DNA of 64,000 nucleotides from Paracoccaceae bacterium (GTDB taxonomy: Bacteria; Pseudomonadota; Alphaproteobacteria; Rhodobacterales; Rhodobacteraceae). The stretch covers positions 159,202 through 223,201 of the forward strand of contig JAIOJF010000042.1 of assembly GCA_019911965.1 (NCBI GenBank), given 5' to 3'. The translations under genes were made by a program, and so were the position numbers. The notes beneath the pieces are model-generated. The model was not told where the DNA came from. It saw only the letters and a list, made by a program, of their open reading frames with translations, and ran no database searches. Within the stretch, counting starts at the first letter, position 1; each line of letters starts with the position of its first letter. Positions 63,928-64,000 of this stretch are shown here, piece after piece.

Positions 63928-64000
63928 TTAGCTGCCTCTGCTCCCACCCGAACCGGAGCCACCGCCCGAGCCGGAGCCACCGCCCGAACCCGAGCCGCCG
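63928..64000 (-). CDS. C-terminal end of a gene cut by the right edge, Gly/Ser repeat tail
   Basis: On the reverse strand an open frame enters from the edge and ends at a TAA (63928-63930). The visible 23 residues are Gly and Ser repeats (GSGSGGGSGSGGG and similar) with a final SRGS. The repeats are encoded by 18-bp units. Only the tail is visible, so no function can be given; a flexible tail on a surface or secreted protein is one possibility. Confidence 0.6.
   Translation of the reverse strand, partial: GGSGSGGGSGSGGGSGSGGSRGS
63956..64000. repeat. 18-bp tandem repeat encoding Gly/Ser tail
   Basis: Two full units of GAGCCACCGCCCGARCC-type sequence (63956-63973, 63974-63991) and a partial third reach the window edge. 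In-frame repeat units, so length changes would keep the reading frame. Confidence 0.7.

Overview
The window is about 64 kb of GC-rich DNA, densely coded, with many ATGA start/stop overlaps. It reads as chromosome of an alphaproteobacterium of the Rhodobacterales (Rhodobacteraceae / Roseobacter / Paracoccus type). The evidence is a complete RcGTA-like gene transfer agent cluster, a lexA promoter with the alphaproteobacterial SOS box GAAC-N7-GAAC, a pdhA-pdhB-pdhC operon whose E1-beta carries its own lipoyl domain, directly downstream of an ftsB/divIC gene, and the order ppiD-trpE ... trpG-trpD-trpC-moaC-moeA-lexA. I found no rRNA, tRNA, CRISPR array, insertion sequence or integrase. No gene-free stretch exceeds 300 bp.

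Layout. 1-1.8 kb: reverse-strand operon xre - ROK kinase - sdhE, then a gene that runs off the left edge. 1.8-5.9 kb: aspartate aminotransferase, two conserved or secreted proteins of unknown function, and an MFS exporter. 5.9-8.4 kb: an Lrp regulator divergent from a stand-alone ferredoxin-like half-domain of sulfite/nitrite reductase and fpr. This looks like a cys operon whose middle (cysG-cysI-cysH) is missing. 8.6-13 kb: a TRAP transporter (P-Q-M) co-transcribed with an aminotransferase. 13-23 kb: ppiD, trpE, an 8-bp microsatellite, a divergent polysaccharide deacetylase, trpGDC, moaC-moeA and lexA. 23-26 kb: a sarcosine/dimethylglycine dehydrogenase-like FAD-GcvT protein and two paralogous small Cys-rich secreted proteins.

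26.4-36.3 kb: a single ten-gene operon that joins tryptophan catabolism to the CoA-dependent ('hybrid') anthranilate pathway. Tryptophan 2,3-dioxygenase and kynureninase yield anthranilate, a CoA ligase activates it, a fused monooxygenase/reductase (2-aminobenzoyl-CoA monooxygenase/reductase type) dearomatises the ring, and SDR, crotonase, acyl-CoA dehydrogenase, thioesterase and Rid-family proteins would finish the breakdown. A MarR protein is the likely regulator. Kynurenine formamidase is absent from the operon.

36.4-43.9 kb: cell-division genes (zapA, a coiled-coil protein, ftsB), the pyruvate dehydrogenase operon with a VOC-family gene inserted between E1-alpha and E1-beta, cysE, and a DksA/TraR zinc-finger gene. 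43.9-58.6 kb: a complete gene transfer agent structural cluster on the reverse strand, read from the small terminase gene (58.6 kb) to the 1306-aa tail protein and a DUF2793 gene. A near-consensus promoter, a 20-codon leader frame and an intrinsic terminator sit together in front of it, which suggests attenuation. 58.7-63.4 kb: fabD-fabG-acpP-fabF-mltG on the reverse strand. The right edge cuts into a reverse-strand gene with a Gly/Ser repeat tail.

The observations I consider most worth following are the attenuator-like leader of the gene transfer agent, the tryptophan-to-aminobenzoyl-CoA operon with its atypical Rid and crotonase members, and the lone sulfite reductase half-domain with twin Lrp-like operators.
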